A stretch of 36,784 nucleotides of DNA. Origin: Gammaproteobacteria bacterium (GTDB lineage: Bacteria; Pseudomonadota; Gammaproteobacteria; Pseudomonadales; Pseudohongiellaceae). Under the pieces are notes generated by a model. The model was not told the origin of the DNA, made no database searches, and saw nothing but the letters and a program-made list of their open reading frames with translations. A program made the translations under genes and the position numbers. Below are positions 36,113 through 36,784 of the stretch, in pieces (within the stretch, counting starts at the first letter, position 1; the number at the start of each line of letters is the position of its first letter). Location of the stretch: positions 1 through 36,784 of the forward strand of contig DUBM01000002.1 of NCBI GenBank assembly GCA_012960305.1, in the 5' to 3' direction.

Positions 36113-36125
36113 TGTTCTTTAAAAA
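36113..36125 (+). promoter_or_regulatory. rrn leader boxA antitermination site
   Basis: TGTTCTTTAAAAA resembles the rrn boxA sequence (TGCTCTTTAACA) bound by NusB-S10, at the expected place shortly after the promoter. A perfect hairpin GAATCT (36171-36176) with AGATTC (36185-36190) follows 45 bases later. Confidence 0.75.
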
Positions 36126-36437
36126 CTTGGATCAAGTAATAGAGGTGGGTGCTTGCTGGGATGACTCTGTGAATCTACATAGTTAGATTCGGGAGCTAGA
36201 AATAGTTTCAGGATCATCAAAGGAAGCAACTGCGTTAATTTATTCAAATTTAGAGCTTTGATTTTATTTAAGTCAGCTAATCTGTTTTTTAAATAGGTTG
36301 GTTGGGTGAGATAGGGTCGAGTCTAGTAGTTGTAAATCTTTGAGTTATAAGTTTAGTGGTTATTGTTTTTGTCAGGTCTGTCCTTTTTAAGGTCAGGTAG
36401 TACTGGCAGTAGTAAGATAATGGCCACTTGTAAGATT

Positions 36438-36784
<347 letters not shown>

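Overview
This window looks like ordinary chromosome from a moderately AT-rich, free-living gammaproteobacterium. The core gene order supports this: miaB-ybeZ-ybeY-corC then leuS-lptE-holA, bamD beside rluD-pgeF, ilvBH with ilvC-pssA-msrPQ, and slyX. The 16S rRNA start at the right edge is also of gammaproteobacterial type. BCCT transport, MsrPQ, and homocysteine and flavin chemistry would suit an aerobic, possibly marine lifestyle, but that is inference. I saw no phage, transposase, CRISPR array or complete tRNA gene.

Layout. 1-442 has no gene but carries a perfect 9-bp tandem repeat. 443-2632 is an M3 peptidase lipoprotein. 2624-10800 is a long minus-strand block read as miaB, ybeZ (PhoH-like), ybeY, corC, leuS, lptE, holA; lnt, usually after corC, is missing. 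11031-12413 (plus) holds a DUF1820 gene and srkA. 12397-15378 (minus) is a four-gene cluster: periplasmic TlpA-like thioredoxin, tiny Cys-tailed DUF4266 lipoprotein, DUF3570 outer-membrane barrel, and a divergent ApbE. 15528-18812 holds a fatty-acid desaturase, slyX, a membrane-anchored cold-shock-domain protein, a possible 37-residue secreted peptide and a TSUP permease. 18982-23859 holds nadE, bamD, rluD and pgeF. 23852-28582 holds a BCCT transporter, an alpha/beta hydrolase, MetY and a homocysteine methyltransferase. 28583-29243 is a 661-bp gene-free, highly structured region before ilvB. ilvBH is followed by a perfect bidirectional terminator and an inverted class II ilvC, then pssA, msrP and msrQ. 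The window ends with an rrn promoter, boxA and the first ~347 nt of 16S rRNA.

The best candidate for under-described biology is the thioredoxin-DUF4266-DUF3570-ApbE module. It links a flavin-transferase homologue with an altered metal site to a small surface lipoprotein ending in a Gly-rich Cys-X-Cys tail and a predicted outer-membrane barrel. Three short palindromes stand in a row just upstream of it. Other points of interest are the structured RNA/DNA element before ilvB, the likely replacement of ilvC by an inverted class II gene, a CTG start for holA, and the loss of lnt from its usual place. All family assignments come from reading the sequence; none was checked by database search.
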